From Sphingomonas naphthae (lineage in GTDB: Bacteria; Pseudomonadota; Alphaproteobacteria; Sphingomonadales; Sphingomonadaceae): a stretch of DNA of 64,000 nucleotides. Positions 8,287 through 16,852 of this stretch are shown here, in pieces; positions within the stretch are counted from its first letter, which is position 1, and the number at the start of each line of letters is the position of its first letter. The notes under the pieces were generated by a model. The model was not told the DNA's origin. It ran no database searches and saw only the letters and a program-made list of their open reading frames with translations. The position numbers and the translations under genes were made by a program. The stretch is from assembly GCF_028607085.1 (NCBI RefSeq), contig NZ_CP117411.1, positions 806,001-870,000 on the forward strand. The letters run 5' to 3'.

Positions 8287-9378
8287 TTACTCGGTCTGAA
8301 AGGGAATTTCGATCGTCACCACGAACCCTCCCTCGGCCCGCGCCTGAGCATCGAACCGCTGGTCCGCGCCATAGGCCTGCGCCAGCCTGTCGCGGATATT
8401 CGGCAGGCCGACGCCGGTGGAGGAGGTGGGTCGCGGAACGGCGTCGTTCAAGCCCGGCCCCGTATCGGATACGGTAATCACCACCCGCGCCGCCTCATAG
8501 CCGCCGCCCAGCAGCCGCGCCTCGACGGCGATATCGGCGCCGTCCTCCTTGGGCGTGACGGCATATTTGATCGCATTTTCGACCAGGGGCTGGAGCAGCA
8601 GCGAGGGCAGGCGCGCGGTGGAGACGCGCGGGTCGATCTCGAAAATGGTGCGCAGCCGCTCCTCGAAGCGCATCTTCTCGATATCGAGATACAGTTTGAG
8701 CGTTTCCACCTCCTGCGCGAGCGTCACCGATCCGGTCGGCTCGTTCACCAGCGTATACCGCAGGAAGGAGGACAGGCGCGACAGCATCGCATTGGCCCGG
8801 TCGGTCTGCTTGAGCAGCACCAGGGTCGAGATCGAATTGAGCGTGTTGAACAGGAAATGCGGGTTGATCTGGTAGCGCAGCATCGCGAGCTGAGCGGAGG
8901 CGGCCTGCACCTCCAGCGCCTGCATCCGATCGGCCTGTTCCTCGGCCAGCAGGTAGAAATTGATGCCGTAATAGAGCGCCGACCACGCCGCGAGCAGCGC
9001 GAAATCGAGCAGGATCGCCGAGAAATACTGGATACCCTCGGGCGCCGCGCCCTGGCGGTAGAAGGTGAATTGCGCCCAGGTCTCGATCGTGGAGAAGGTG
9101 GCCGAGGCCAGCACCGTCACGATGATCGAGCAGCTCCAGGTGATCGCCGGGCTCATCTTGAAGAGCTTGCGGTACATCGCCGACATCAGGAGCGTCAGCG
9201 AATAGCCCGTCGCCGTGGTCAGCGCGGTGGGCACGATGAACAGAAAGCCCATCGAATTGGCGATGCCGCCGAGCGAGCGAAGCACGAAATAGCCCGCCCA
9301 GCCGACCGACTGGAGGATCCAGAAGGCGCGATTCTTGTCGCCGAAGAAGGGCCGCGCGGGGACGGAGGGGGTCGCCAT
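8287..9378 (-). CDS. LytS/YehU-type sensor histidine kinase
   Basis: About 363 residues. The N-terminal half carries several hydrophobic segments (membrane sensor), then a His-kinase domain with QINPHFLFNTLNSI (phospho-acceptor His) and an ATPase domain with the N-box-like LVENAIKYAV and the glycine motifs DTGPGLND and TGVGLPNIRDRL. This is the HisKA_7TM/YehU-like class that pairs with LytTR regulators, as found here. I prefer the ATG at 9378 because AGGGG lies about eight bases before it; the ATG at 9384 would be too close. It is transcribed away from the lipoprotein gene at 9503. Confidence 0.9.
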   Translation of the reverse strand: MATPSVPARPFFGDKNRAFWILQSVGWAGYFVLRSLGGIANSMGFLFIVPTALTTATGYSLTLLMSAMYRKLFKMSPAITWSCSIIVTVLASATFSTIETWAQFTFYRQGAAPEGIQYFSAILLDFALLAAWSALYYGINFYLLAEEQADRMQALEVQAASAQLAMLRYQINPHFLFNTLNSISTLVLLKQTDRANAMLSRLSSFLRYTLVNEPTGSVTLAQEVETLKLYLDIEKMRFEERLRTIFEIDPRVSTARLPSLLLQPLVENAIKYAVTPKEDGADIAVEARLLGGGYEAARVVITVSDTGPGLNDAVPRPTSSTGVGLPNIRDRLAQAYGADQRFDAQARAEGGFVVTIEIPFQTE

Positions 9379-9502
9379 CGGCATATCCCCTACAGGATAG
9401 CGACATCATCGTGCAATTTCAGTTGGGGATAGTTGCTTCGCGCCCGCTTGTGTGATTCAGCGGAGCGGTTAGGGATTTAGAAAGCGCCGAGGAGCCGAGA
9501 CG

Positions 9503-10519
9503 ATGAAAAGCCCCTTTTCCGCCCCCGCGATCGGCCTGCTCGCCTCCTGCCTCATGCTCTCCGCCTGTGGCGGCACGAGCGACAGCGGCGACGTCAATTC
9601 GATCCTGACGCCCTCCACGGGCGCCAGCGGCACCAACAGCACGCTGACCGGCACGCTCGTGTCGGAGCGCTTCCCCGCCGTCGCCAACCGGCTGCAGGTG
9701 AGCACCAACACCGCCGGCGGCATCATCAACGCCAACACGCAGACCACCAGCTACGGCACGATGGCGATCTCGTATAATTCGGCGTCCAACAGCTACACCG
9801 TCTCGGATTCGGGATCGTCGAAGGTGACGGTGTTCACGCCGGCCGACCAGACCGCCTCCACCGCCGCCTTCCGCCACTTCCGCGTCGGCAACGAGGATCT
9901 GAGCATCCTCGCCAACCAGACCGGCAACCCGCGCGTAAACCTCAGCTACGTCACCTACGGCGTCTGGGCACAGGTCGCGGCGGCGGGCGGCACCTCCAAC
10001 TATCGCACCCTCGTGGCGGGCGTGCAGACGCCCTACGGCAACGTGCCGCGCACCGGCACCGGCACCTATGTCGGCGCGGTCGACGGCTATTGGGTGGCGG
10101 GCGGCACGCAGCAGCGGCTGTTGGGCTCGGTCGGCTCGATGACGGCCAATTTCACCAGCGGCGTGGTCAATACCACCCTGTCGATCAGTGGCACCACCGA
10201 CCTGAGCGACAATGGCGCGGGCCAGCGCAACATCCTCGGAACCTATTCGGGCGCCGGCACGATCCAGAGCGGCACCAACCAGTTCGGCGGCGTCCTCAAC
10301 CCGGTCAACCAGGGCGATACCCGCTCCGACGCGAGCTATACCGGCAATTACACCGGCGCCTTCTACGGCCCCAACGCCAACGAGGCGGGGCTGAGCTTCA
10401 ACCTGAACAGCTCGGCGCAGGATGGCGGCACGCTCTCCGGTGTGCTGGTCGGGCGCGGCACGATCGTCGCCGATCCGCCGGCCACCACCACGCCCGCGAC
10501 CACTACCACCGGCCGCTGA
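9503..10519 (+). CDS. Surface lipoprotein candidate, transferrin-binding-protein-like barrel, probable Slam substrate
   Basis: 338 residues. The signal peptide ends in a lipobox, LMLSACGG, so Cys is lipidated. A Ser/Thr/Gly-rich tether follows. Near the C-terminus are NTTLSISGTTDL, then GAFYGPNANEAG and a final SGVLVGRG strand. The GAFYGP-x-A-x-EAG signature marks the eight-stranded C-lobe barrel shared by TbpB, HpuA-like and HphA-like lipoproteins. The next gene is a Slam exporter, whose known substrates are lipoproteins of this type carried to the outer leaflet. The ligand (metal, haem, transferrin-like protein or other) is unknown. An annotation as a plain hypothetical would miss this link. 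Confidence 0.8.
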   Translation: MKSPFSAPAIGLLASCLMLSACGGTSDSGDVNSILTPSTGASGTNSTLTGTLVSERFPAVANRLQVSTNTAGGIINANTQTTSYGTMAISYNSASNSYTVSDSGSSKVTVFTPADQTASTAAFRHFRVGNEDLSILANQTGNPRVNLSYVTYGVWAQVAAAGGTSNYRTLVAGVQTPYGNVPRTGTGTYVGAVDGYWVAGGTQQRLLGSVGSMTANFTSGVVNTTLSISGTTDLSDNGAGQRNILGTYSGAGTIQSGTNQFGGVLNPVNQGDTRSDASYTGNYTGAFYGPNANEAGLSFNLNSSAQDGGTLSGVLVGRGTIVADPPATTTPATTTTGR

Positions 10520-11891
10520 CCCACCGGGACCGACCTCGCTGACGATCGCCCTGTTCATCCTGGCCGCCGCAGCGAGCCCGTCCCCGGCGGCGGTGCAGCC
10601 GCTCGACTATTCGGTGCCCGATCATCAGGATCCGTGCCTCGCGGGCCAGGCCTGCGCCGAGGGGCTGTCGGCCGCCGGCGTGCTGGCGGTGGCCGAGGAT
10701 CTGGTGCGCGACGGGCGGCGCGGCGAGGCCGAGGCGCTGCTGGGCGCCGTCACGGCCGACAAGGACGTGGATCTGCGCAATGAGGCCCGCTTCCGCCTCG
10801 CGGCGCTGCGCACCGCCGATGGCGCCTATGCGCCGGCCATCGCCCTGCTCCGCGCGATCCTCGACGAGAAGCCCGACGCGCATCGCGTGCGGCTGGAGCT
10901 GGCGCGCGTGCTGGCGCTGGACGGGCAGGAGACCGCCGCCCGCCGCCAGTTCGCCCGCGCGCAGGCCGCCGGCCTCCCCGACGACGTCGCCGCCAATGTC
11001 GATCGCTTCCAGACGGCGCTGCGCTCGCGCCGCCGGCTGGGCGCCACCGCCGAAGTCGGCATCGCGCCCGACAGCAACATCAACCGCGCCAATGGCGACG
11101 CGACCGTGCAGGTCGGCAACCAGATCATCTCGCTCGACGCCAACGCCACCGCGAAATCGGGCGTCGGCGTCACCGCCAAGGGGCAGGCCTTCTGGCGACC
11201 GCAGCTGGCCACCGATCTCGATGCGCTGGCGACCGTCTCGGTCAACGCCGACATCTACGGGCGCGGCCAGTTCAACGACATCGCCACCACCGTCGCGCTC
11301 GGCCCGGAATATACCAACGGCCGCTCGCGCTATCGCGCGCAGGCGATCGTCGGGCGGCGCTGGTTCGGTGGGGATCGCTATTCGGACACGCTGGGCGGCA
11401 GCGTATCGTGGCAGCGGCGCATGGGCCCCGGCCAACTCCAGATCGATCTCTCCGCGCTCGACGTGGATTATGCCCAGAATCCGGCGATGGACGGGATGAG
11501 CTATGCCGGCTCGATCCGCTACGAACGCGCGCTCGGCGCCCGCAGCTATGCGCGCGTGACGACGACGGCGCAGCGGCAGGACGCCAGGGCCGAGGCCTTC
11601 GCCACCTGGACTTATGGCGGCGAGCTGCTGGTGTCGCGCGACGTGGGCCGCATCGGCCTCTACGGCGCGGTCGGCTATTATCACACCAAGGCCGACGCCG
11701 CCTTCGTCTTCCCCGGCGTCGGCCGCGACGACGATCTGTGGACCCTGGAAGGCGGCATCGTGATGCGCCGCTTCGCCGTGGCCGGGATCGCGCCGGTGCT
11801 GAGGGTCCGCCGCATCCGCAACAGCAGCCCGGTTTTCTTCTACGATTTCACCCAGACGCGCGTGGAAATGGCCCTGACGCGGGATTTCTGA
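10422..11891 (+). CDS. Slam-type (DUF560) surface lipoprotein assembly modifier
   Basis: Up to 489 residues, the usual Slam length. A hydrophobic leader (SLTIALFILAAAASPSPAA) is followed by TPR-like helices (about residues 75-205 with ARFRLAALR, HRVRLELARVLALDG and AARRQFARA). The C-terminal half alternates as a beta-barrel with GIAPDSNINRAN, GRRWFGGDRYSD and the closing FDFTQTRVEMALTRDF-like end (FYDFTQTRVEMALTRDF). This is the TPR plus 14-strand layout of Slam. The start is uncertain. ATG 10422 and GTG 10440 overlap the lipoprotein gene; the leader itself begins at CTG 10539, just after the lipoprotein stop at 10519, and has no standard start codon. Confidence 0.82.
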   Translation: MAARSPVCWSGAARSSPIRRPPPRPRPLPPAADPPGPTSLTIALFILAAAASPSPAAVQPLDYSVPDHQDPCLAGQACAEGLSAAGVLAVAEDLVRDGRRGEAEALLGAVTADKDVDLRNEARFRLAALRTADGAYAPAIALLRAILDEKPDAHRVRLELARVLALDGQETAARRQFARAQAAGLPDDVAANVDRFQTALRSRRRLGATAEVGIAPDSNINRANGDATVQVGNQIISLDANATAKSGVGVTAKGQAFWRPQLATDLDALATVSVNADIYGRGQFNDIATTVALGPEYTNGRSRYRAQAIVGRRWFGGDRYSDTLGGSVSWQRRMGPGQLQIDLSALDVDYAQNPAMDGMSYAGSIRYERALGARSYARVTTTAQRQDARAEAFATWTYGGELLVSRDVGRIGLYGAVGYYHTKADAAFVFPGVGRDDDLWTLEGGIVMRRFAVAGIAPVLRVRRIRNSSPVFFYDFTQTRVEMALTRDF

Positions 11892-11914
11892 GACCCCCGA
11901 CCCAAAAAAGAAGT

Positions 11915-12042
11915 CCGTTCATCCCGAGCGAAGTCGAGGGATCGGCCAGCATCGAGCGGAGCCGAGATGCGGATGTTCGGAGAGCCGCCCCTCGGCTTGG
12001 CTCGATCTTTTATGGTCCCTCGACTTCGCTCGGGATGAACGG
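11915..12042. repeat. Inverted pair of CCCGAGCGAAGTCGAGG repeats
   Basis: Two 27-base arms (11915-11941 and 12016-12042) containing CCGTTCATCCCGAGCG...TCGAGGGA are nearly perfect inverted copies separated by about 74 bases. Related pairs occur at 31891-31971 and, inside a gene, at 33370-33446. This is a dispersed palindromic element of the REP/BIME kind. Here it fills the gap between the Slam gene and glutaminase and could act as a transcript-end hairpin. Confidence 0.85.
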
Positions 12043-12112
12043 GAAGGGATGGAGACCGGATTGGACATGACGGACGGTTGACGCCAGCCCCCCACCCGGA
12101 AACAACCACCCC

Positions 12113-13060
12113 ATGCCCGACATCGCCACCATCGTCCGCGAGATCGCCGAGGAGATGGCGGCGGCGCCCGATCGCGGGCAGGTGGCGACCTATATCCCGC
12201 CGCTCGCCGCCGTCAGCCCGCGCCGCTTCGGCATGGCGGTGATCGAGGCGGACGGCACCGCGCATCTGGCGGGCGATGCCGAGGCGCCCTTCTCTATCCA
12301 GAGCGTCTCCAAGGTGTTCGCCCTCACCCTCGCGCTCGGCAAGGTCGGCGACCAGCTCTGGCAGCGGGTGGGGCGCGAGCCATCGGGCAGCGCCTTCAAC
12401 TCGATCGTCCAGCTCGAGACCGAGAGCGGCATCCCGCGCAACCCCTTCATCAACGCCGGCGCGATCGTCGTGGCGGACATGCTGCTCGCCGGCCACGCCC
12501 CGCGCGAGGCGATCGGCGAGATCCTCCGCTTCGTCCGCGCGCTGGCGGGCGACGACACGATCTTCATCGACGAGGCCGTCGCCCGCGCCGAGCAGGAGAC
12601 CGGCTATCGCAACGCCGCGCTCGCCAATTACATGCACGCTTTCGGCAATCTGGCGCATCCGATCGAGCGCACCTTGGGCGTCTATTTCCACCAATGCGCG
12701 CTGGCGATGAGCTGCCGCCAGCTGGCGCTGGCCGGCCGTTATCTGATGGCGCGCGGGCGCAATCCCGACACCGGCTTCTCGATCGTCTCGCCCCAGCGCG
12801 CGCGGCGGATCAACGCGCTGATGATGACGTGCGGCCATTATGACGGATCGGGGGAGTTCGCCTATCGCGTCGGCCTGCCCGGCAAGTCGGGCGTGGGCGG
12901 CGGCATCCTCGCGGTGGCGCCGGGCAAGGCGTCGATCGCGGTCTGGTCGCCGGGCCTGAACGAGCGCGGCAATTCGCTGCTCGGCACGCTCGCCCTGGAG
13001 CGGCTGGTGCAGCGCACCGGCTGGTCGGTGTTCGATCCCGGCGCGGACCTCGGCCGATGA
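12113..13060 (+). CDS. glsA: Glutaminase
   Basis: 315 residues, the usual size. It hydrolyses glutamine to glutamate and ammonia in the cytoplasm. The fold is related to serine beta-lactamases: S64-x-x-K67 is in SIQSVSKVF, and [20 protein letters not shown] and [11 protein letters not shown] line the active site. The ATG at 12113 is in a suitable position. Its stop overlaps the start of xdhC (ATGA), so the two are probably co-translated, though no metabolic link is obvious. Confidence 0.95.
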   Translation: MPDIATIVREIAEEMAAAPDRGQVATYIPPLAAVSPRRFGMAVIEADGTAHLAGDAEAPFSIQSVSKVFALTLALGKVGDQLWQRVGREPSGSAFNSIVQLETESGIPRNPFINAGAIVVADMLLAGHAPREAIGEILRFVRALAGDDTIFIDEAVARAEQETGYRNAALANYMHAFGNLAHPIERTLGVYFHQCALAMSCRQLALAGRYLMARGRNPDTGFSIVSPQRARRINALMMTCGHYDGSGEFAYRVGLPGKSGVGGGILAVAPGKASIAVWSPGLNERGNSLLGTLALERLVQRTGWSVFDPGADLGR

Positions 13061-13971
13061 TCGAGCCATGGGTCGATTTCGCCGGCCCCGCGCTGGCGGC
13101 GGGCGAGCCGGTGGCGCTGGTGAGCGTGCTAGCGACCGAGGGCTCGGCCCCGCGCGGGCCCGGCACGCGCATGGCGGTCACCCGTGCGGGCATCGGCGGC
13201 ACGATCGGCGGCGGCGCGCTGGAGCATCAGGCGATCGATCAGGCGCGCGCGCTGCTCGGCCTGCCCGCCGGCCAGTGGCGGGTGCAGGATTATCCGCTGG
13301 GGCCGCTGCTCGGCCAATGCTGCGGCGGGCGGGTGCGGCTGCTGGTGGAACATCTCGATGCCGCCGCCGCCGGCTGGATCGGCGCCACGGGGCTGCTGGA
13401 AACGCATTTCGCCGCCGACGGCCTTTCCCGCGCCCTGCTCGATGATCGCACCCCCGTGGCGCCCCTGCCGGCGCGCGGCCCCCGGCCGGAGGCGGGCGAG
13501 CGGATCGTCGAGCGGCTGGGGCAGCCGTTGCTGCCGGTCCATCTGTTCGGCGCGGGCCATGTCGGGCAGGCGATCGCCCGCGCGCTGTCCGGCCTGCCGA
13601 TCGCATTGGCCTGGTTCGACAGCCGGCCCGAGATGGCCGCCATCCCCGGTGTCGTGGTGGACGAGGCCGCCGCGCTGGCCGAATGCGCCGCCGGCATCCC
13701 GCCCGGCGGCGTGGCGCTGATCCTCACCCACGATCACGCGCTCGATTACGACCTCACCCGCGCGGCCCTAGCCTCCCCCGCCTGCTTCGTCGGCCTGATC
13801 GGCTCGGCCACCAAGCGCGCCCGCTTCCTCGCCCGTCTGGCGCGAGACGGCGCGGACGCCACGCGGCTGACGTGTCCGATCGGCATCGCGGGCATCGCCG
13901 GCAAGGAACCGGCCGTGATCGCCGTCGCGGTGGCTGCCCAACTGCTGCAACTGCATCAGGCATTGGTATGA
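13057..13971 (+). CDS. xdhC: XdhC-type xanthine dehydrogenase accessory factor
   Basis: 304 residues. The XdhC/CoxI N-terminal domain has [19 protein letters not shown] and [10 protein letters not shown], followed by [13 protein letters not shown] with the Cys pair that binds molybdenum cofactor. The C-terminal Rossmann domain has [14 protein letters not shown] and [11 protein letters not shown]...[14 protein letters not shown]. XdhC carries and sulfurates Moco for xanthine dehydrogenase. The xdhAB genes are not in the window and the upstream neighbour is glutaminase, so this copy looks separated from its usual operon. Confidence 0.93.
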   Translation: MIEPWVDFAGPALAAGEPVALVSVLATEGSAPRGPGTRMAVTRAGIGGTIGGGALEHQAIDQARALLGLPAGQWRVQDYPLGPLLGQCCGGRVRLLVEHLDAAAAGWIGATGLLETHFAADGLSRALLDDRTPVAPLPARGPRPEAGERIVERLGQPLLPVHLFGAGHVGQAIARALSGLPIALAWFDSRPEMAAIPGVVVDEAAALAECAAGIPPGGVALILTHDHALDYDLTRAALASPACFVGLIGSATKRARFLARLARDGADATRLTCPIGIAGIAGKEPAVIAVAVAAQLLQLHQALV

Positions 13972-14076
13972 GCGCGATGGCCGGGCAGGGGGCCATTCGA
14001 CTCACCGCGCCCTTAACCGCCCGGTAACCGAGCGGCCGTTAACCACCGTCCACCACCTAAGGACAGGTCAACGGAC

Positions 14077-14502
14077 GTGGAACAACCCTGCAAGATCAAA
14101 GCCGAGGCGGCGCTGGACGGCGCCGCGCTGCGCGCCGAGGCGCGCGACAGCATCTTCGTGATGGCGACGATCGGTCGCCCCGGGGAGGACAAGGTCGCCG
14201 CCAAGGTACGCGACGTTTCGGCCGGCGGGCTGATGGCCGATTGCGCGGCGAGCTATTCCAAGGGCGAGCATCTCGAAGTCGATCTGCGCGGTGTGGGGAT
14301 GGTCGCGGGCGTGGTCGCCTGGGTCGAGCCCGGCGGGCGAATCGGCATGGCGTTCGACCGGCGGATCGACGCGACGATGGTCCGCAAGCCCGTCGTCGCC
14401 CCCCCGGCGGCGCAACCCTCGCTCATCAAGACGGCGACGCGGATGCACCGGCCGGGACTCGGCGGCGGCGTGAGCGGACTTCCGCCCAGGCGCTTTCGGT
14501 AA
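14077..14502 (+). CDS. PilZ-domain protein
   Basis: 141 residues. The PilZ c-di-GMP motifs are both present: R-x3-R as RAEAR (19-23) and DVSAGG about 27 residues later. They are followed by strands ending GRIGMAFDR. The C-terminal 35 residues are low-complexity and basic. Such single-domain PilZ proteins bind c-di-GMP and act on motility or surface polysaccharide. The start is a GTG at 14077; there is no in-frame ATG before the motif. Confidence 0.88.
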   Translation: MEQPCKIKAEAALDGAALRAEARDSIFVMATIGRPGEDKVAAKVRDVSAGGLMADCAASYSKGEHLEVDLRGVGMVAGVVAWVEPGGRIGMAFDRRIDATMVRKPVVAPPAAQPSLIKTATRMHRPGLGGGVSGLPPRRFR

Positions 14503-14625
14503 CAATATCCGGCGCCCCGGCGCGGGCCGGGGGCCTCGGGAGGTACGGGGACGGGTCGGGTGTGGCAGTCGCTCTAGTCTGGCCGATAGCGGCGGTTCAC
14601 CGGGTATGGCGCTTCACTTCATGAG

Positions 14626-14645
14626 GCCCCGGCCTTCGCCGGGGC
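14626..14645. repeat. GC-rich hairpin GCCCCGGC/GCCGGGGC
   Basis: A perfect eight-pair hairpin with a TTC-containing loop lies between the PilZ gene and the convergent DUF465 gene. There is no T-run, so it may be a weak bidirectional terminator or a repeat unit. The rest of 14503-14725 shows no gene. Confidence 0.5.
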
Positions 14646-14725
14646 GACGGATGGGGTCGGGCCGTCAATCAATCAGGTCACCCACCATCGGGCCGCCGGG
14701 CGCATCGCACCCGGCTCGCCACATA

Positions 14726-14881
14726 TCAGAGGCGCGAGAGCGCCTCCTTGATTCGCAATTTCTGTTTCTTCAGCGTGGCGATCAGCGTTCCGTCCGGCGA
14801 AGGCCGTGACCGCTCGGCGATGATTCGCTCGTCGAGCCCGGCATGTTTCGCCTGAAGGGCGGAAAAGTGGGAGGTCTGCAT
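14726..14881 (-). CDS. DUF465 (YdcH-like) small coiled-coil protein
   Basis: 51 residues. The sequence ALQAKHAGLDERI...LKKQKLRIKEAL is the DUF465 pattern: two helices with a conserved LKK-x-KL-x-IK-x2L end. Function is unknown. AAAGGAGCG upstream supports the ATG at 14881. A second, divergent DUF465 gene starts 336 bases away at 15218; the two share only the family core, so this is an old pair rather than a recent duplication. Confidence 0.85.
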   Translation of the reverse strand: MQTSHFSALQAKHAGLDERIIAERSRPSPDGTLIATLKKQKLRIKEALSRL

Positions 14882-15076
14882 CAACTGCGCTCCTTTCTCT
14901 CTGCTCGGTATTTTGTGACTAAACCATGAAAGGCGAGTCGAGTCTCCGCCCGAATCATCCGCTTTCGACGGAATGAAATCCACAGCGGATGGACCGTTCG
15001 GCGCATCGCCCAAGCGTGCCGCTTGAGCGGCCGGGGGCTTGGCCTTAGAGACTGATCCGGCAAAGCCAGATAGGGC

Positions 15077-15154
15077 GGCACCGGCCCGCTCCTCCATTGG
15101 CCACCCGTAAGATACTGCCGTTGGGTGGCCGGGTAGGGGAAGCGGGCCGGTGCC
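15077..15154. other. Large nested hairpin between divergent DUF465 genes
   Basis: GGCACCGGCCCGCT (15077-15090) pairs perfectly with AGCGGGCCGGTGCC (15141-15154). Inside it GGCCACCC (15099-15106) pairs with GGGTGGCC (15123-15130). The two stems nest in a 78-base structure. There is no T-run on either side. The remainder of 14882-15217 holds no gene. It may be a leader structure, an operator or a mobile palindrome. Confidence 0.7.
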
Positions 15155-15217
15155 GACGTCCGCCGTGAGGCGGACGGACAATCTGGCCAGCGTAGATCGC
15201 GGGGCGGGGGAAGTGCG

Positions 15218-15415
15218 TTGGACGAGGCCGAGCTGATCCACCGGATCGCGCTGCTGCGACAGGAACATCGCGATCTGGACGCCGCGATCGACGCCATGCT
15301 CTTCTCCGCCTCGCCGGACCAGTTGCAGGTCGCCCGGCTGAAGAAGCGCAAGCTGCTGCTCAAGGACGAGATCGCCCAGCTTCAGGATCAGCTGGTGCCG
15401 GATATCATCGCGTAA
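15218..15415 (+). CDS. DUF465 small coiled-coil protein
   Basis: 65 residues. The core LRQEHRDLDAAIDAM...VARLKKRKLLLKDEI fits DUF465: an HRDLD motif in the first helix and LKKRKLLLKDEI in the second. The start is a TTG at 15218 after GGGGGAAG; no ATG or GTG is available in frame. Function unknown. It faces away from the other DUF465 gene and is followed by repeat sequence. Confidence 0.85.
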   Translation: MDEAELIHRIALLRQEHRDLDAAIDAMLFSASPDQLQVARLKKRKLLLKDEIAQLQDQLVPDIIA

Positions 15416-15435
15416 CGACCCGACGCCATCTTTTC

Positions 15436-15500
15436 GTCTGCGAGCGCAGCGAGGCAATCCAGCGGCGGAACCTGGATGCTTCGCTGCGCCCGCAATGACG
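15436..15500. repeat. Dispersed palindrome, CATTGCGAGCG family, copy 1
   Basis: The left arm TGCGAGCGCAGCGAGGCAA is followed after a short spacer by its inverse ending CGCAATGAC. Three further copies lie at 22671-22755, 30381-30466 and 40608-40674. All share arms containing TGCGAGCG and GCAATCC, with the middle varying. This is a typical sphingomonad intergenic repeat of unknown function. Confidence 0.85.
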
Positions 15501-15509
15501 GTAAAACGC

Positions 15510-15541
15510 AAAAAGGCCCTCCCCGGGGGTGGGGGAGGGCC
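15510..15541 (-). terminator. Rho-independent terminator of the hsp20 gene
   Basis: Read on the minus strand, GGCCCTCCCC and GGGGAGGGCC form a ten-pair stem followed by TTTTT. It lies about 70 bases beyond the small heat-shock gene stop and is well placed to end that transcript. Confidence 0.85.
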
Positions 15542-15611
15542 TCCTGCATTCATCCGCCGTTGCGCCGCACCGCTACTAGGGGGGGCACGCCACGGCGCGG
15601 CGGATGAAACC

Positions 15612-16076
15612 TTATGCGGCCTGGGGAACGGCCTCGATGGTCTGCGCGGCGGGCTCGGCACCGCCGATGGCGATGCGGCGCGGCTTCTTGTGCTCGGGCA
15701 CCTCGCGGACCAGCTCGATGTTGAGCAGGCCCTTGTCGTATCCGGCGCCGGTCACCTTGATGGTGTCGGCCAGCTGGAAGCGGCGCTCGAAGGCGCGCTT
15801 GGCGATGCCGCGATGGATGAACTCGCGCTTCTCGCTCTCGGCCTCGCCCGCGCGGCCGACGACGATCAGCATATTGTCCTGCACGGTCAGATCGAGTTCG
15901 TCCTGGGCGAAGCCGGCGACCGCCATCGAGATGCGGTAGGCGCCGTCGCCCAGCTTCTCGATATTGTAGGGCGGGAAGGCATCGCCTTCGCCGCGGGTCG
16001 CGAAATCGACCAGCCGATTGAGGTTCTCGAACCCGATCGACGAACGGAGCAGGGGGGCAAAATCCAGAGTACGCAT
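15612..16076 (-). CDS. Hsp20 small heat-shock protein
   Basis: 154 residues with an alpha-crystallin domain from about 35 to 130. Visible marks are FPPYNIEKLGDGAYRISMAVAGF, LIVVGRAG, FIHRGIAKRAFERRFQLAD and the beta-edge GLLNIELVREVPEHKKPRRI (the G-x-L motif plus a C-terminal I-x-I). It prevents aggregation of unfolded proteins. It has its own terminator downstream, and its leader forms a ROSE-type RNA thermometer that hides the ribosome site, so translation should rise with temperature. Confidence 0.95.
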   Translation of the reverse strand: MRTLDFAPLLRSSIGFENLNRLVDFATRGEGDAFPPYNIEKLGDGAYRISMAVAGFAQDELDLTVQDNMLIVVGRAGEAESEKREFIHRGIAKRAFERRFQLADTIKVTGAGYDKGLLNIELVREVPEHKKPRRIAIGGAEPAAQTIEAVPQAA

Positions 16077-16160
16077 GTCTTCAATCCTCGAAAAATAAGC
16101 GATCGAACCATGGCCCGCAGGCAACCCGCCGGGCCGTGACGGCAAGCCCCGAACGGGCAC
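16077..16160 (-). promoter_or_regulatory. ROSE-type RNA thermometer in hsp20 leader
   Basis: On the minus strand the last leader hairpin (16080-16107) is TTCGATCGCT, a nine-base U-rich loop, then AGGATTGAA. The whole stem pairs, with the Shine-Dalgarno AGGA opposite TCGCT. TCGCT fits the ROSE consensus UYGCU, in which one unpaired G weakens the stem. The ATG follows eight bases after AGGA. Further 5' hairpins at 16112-16135 and 16146-16158 complete the usual multi-hairpin ROSE leader. Confidence 0.8.
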
Positions 16161-16292
16161 CTGCCATCGATCCGGGAGATGGGCGGGGGGCGGGGGATTT
16201 CAAGGGTGGGTGCGGGCTCGTTAAGCATGTTTTGCGATGGTCGCCGGCCCGCCGCTGTGGCATCCATCGGCCGTGACCGATGGGGACGGACG

Positions 16293-16739
16293 ATGGACGC
16301 GGGGCTGACGGGACGGCTGATCGATGCGCTCTATGGCGAGGCGATGCTGCTCGCCGACGAGGCGCGCAGCTGGTTCGACGCGCACAGCCGCGAGGTGCGC
16401 GAGCAGCTGCCGCCGCTCGCCCAGATCGGCCTGTCGTGCGAGGCGCTGAAGGTGACGACCCGGCTGATGCACGTCATCGCCTGGCTGTTCGATCGCCGCG
16501 CGGTCGCGCGGGGGGAGCTGGAATCGGGCGTCGTCCGCTTCCCGCCCGCCGCGTTGGCCGGCGTGGCGGATGGCGACGCGGACATCCTGGCGCAGTTGCC
16601 GTTCGAGGCGCTGACCCTGATCGAGGCGAGCCGCGACCTGTATGAGCGCGTCTCGCGGCTGGCGGGCGGGATCGAGCAGGCGGCGGCGGCGGAGAGCCCG
16701 GCGCGCGGGCTCTTTCAGCGGCTCGAGGACGCGTTCTGA
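16293..16739 (+). CDS. rcdA: RcdA/DUF1465 family protein
   Basis: 148 residues, helical. The segment LKVTTRLMHVIAWLFDRRAVARGEL aligns well with the LTTRLM...WLL...RAV..GE core of Caulobacter RcdA, and a second helix pair follows (EASRDLYERVSRLAGGIEQ). RcdA is an adaptor that, with CpdR and PopA, delivers CtrA and other substrates to ClpXP during the cell cycle. The name rests on this conserved helix. The protein is slightly shorter than the Caulobacter one and lacks an obvious disordered tail beyond about ten residues. Confidence 0.8.
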   Translation: MDAGLTGRLIDALYGEAMLLADEARSWFDAHSREVREQLPPLAQIGLSCEALKVTTRLMHVIAWLFDRRAVARGELESGVVRFPPAALAGVADGDADILAQLPFEALTLIEASRDLYERVSRLAGGIEQAAAAESPARGLFQRLEDAF

Positions 16740-16852
16740 TTTCTTGACGTCGGGATGACGGCTTTGCTTCCCCGATGACAGCGCGCTTCGGCGGGCTTAG
16801 GACGGCACCATTCGCGCGGGGCGCTCGCTCCCGTGCACAGGGAGCCCGACAC

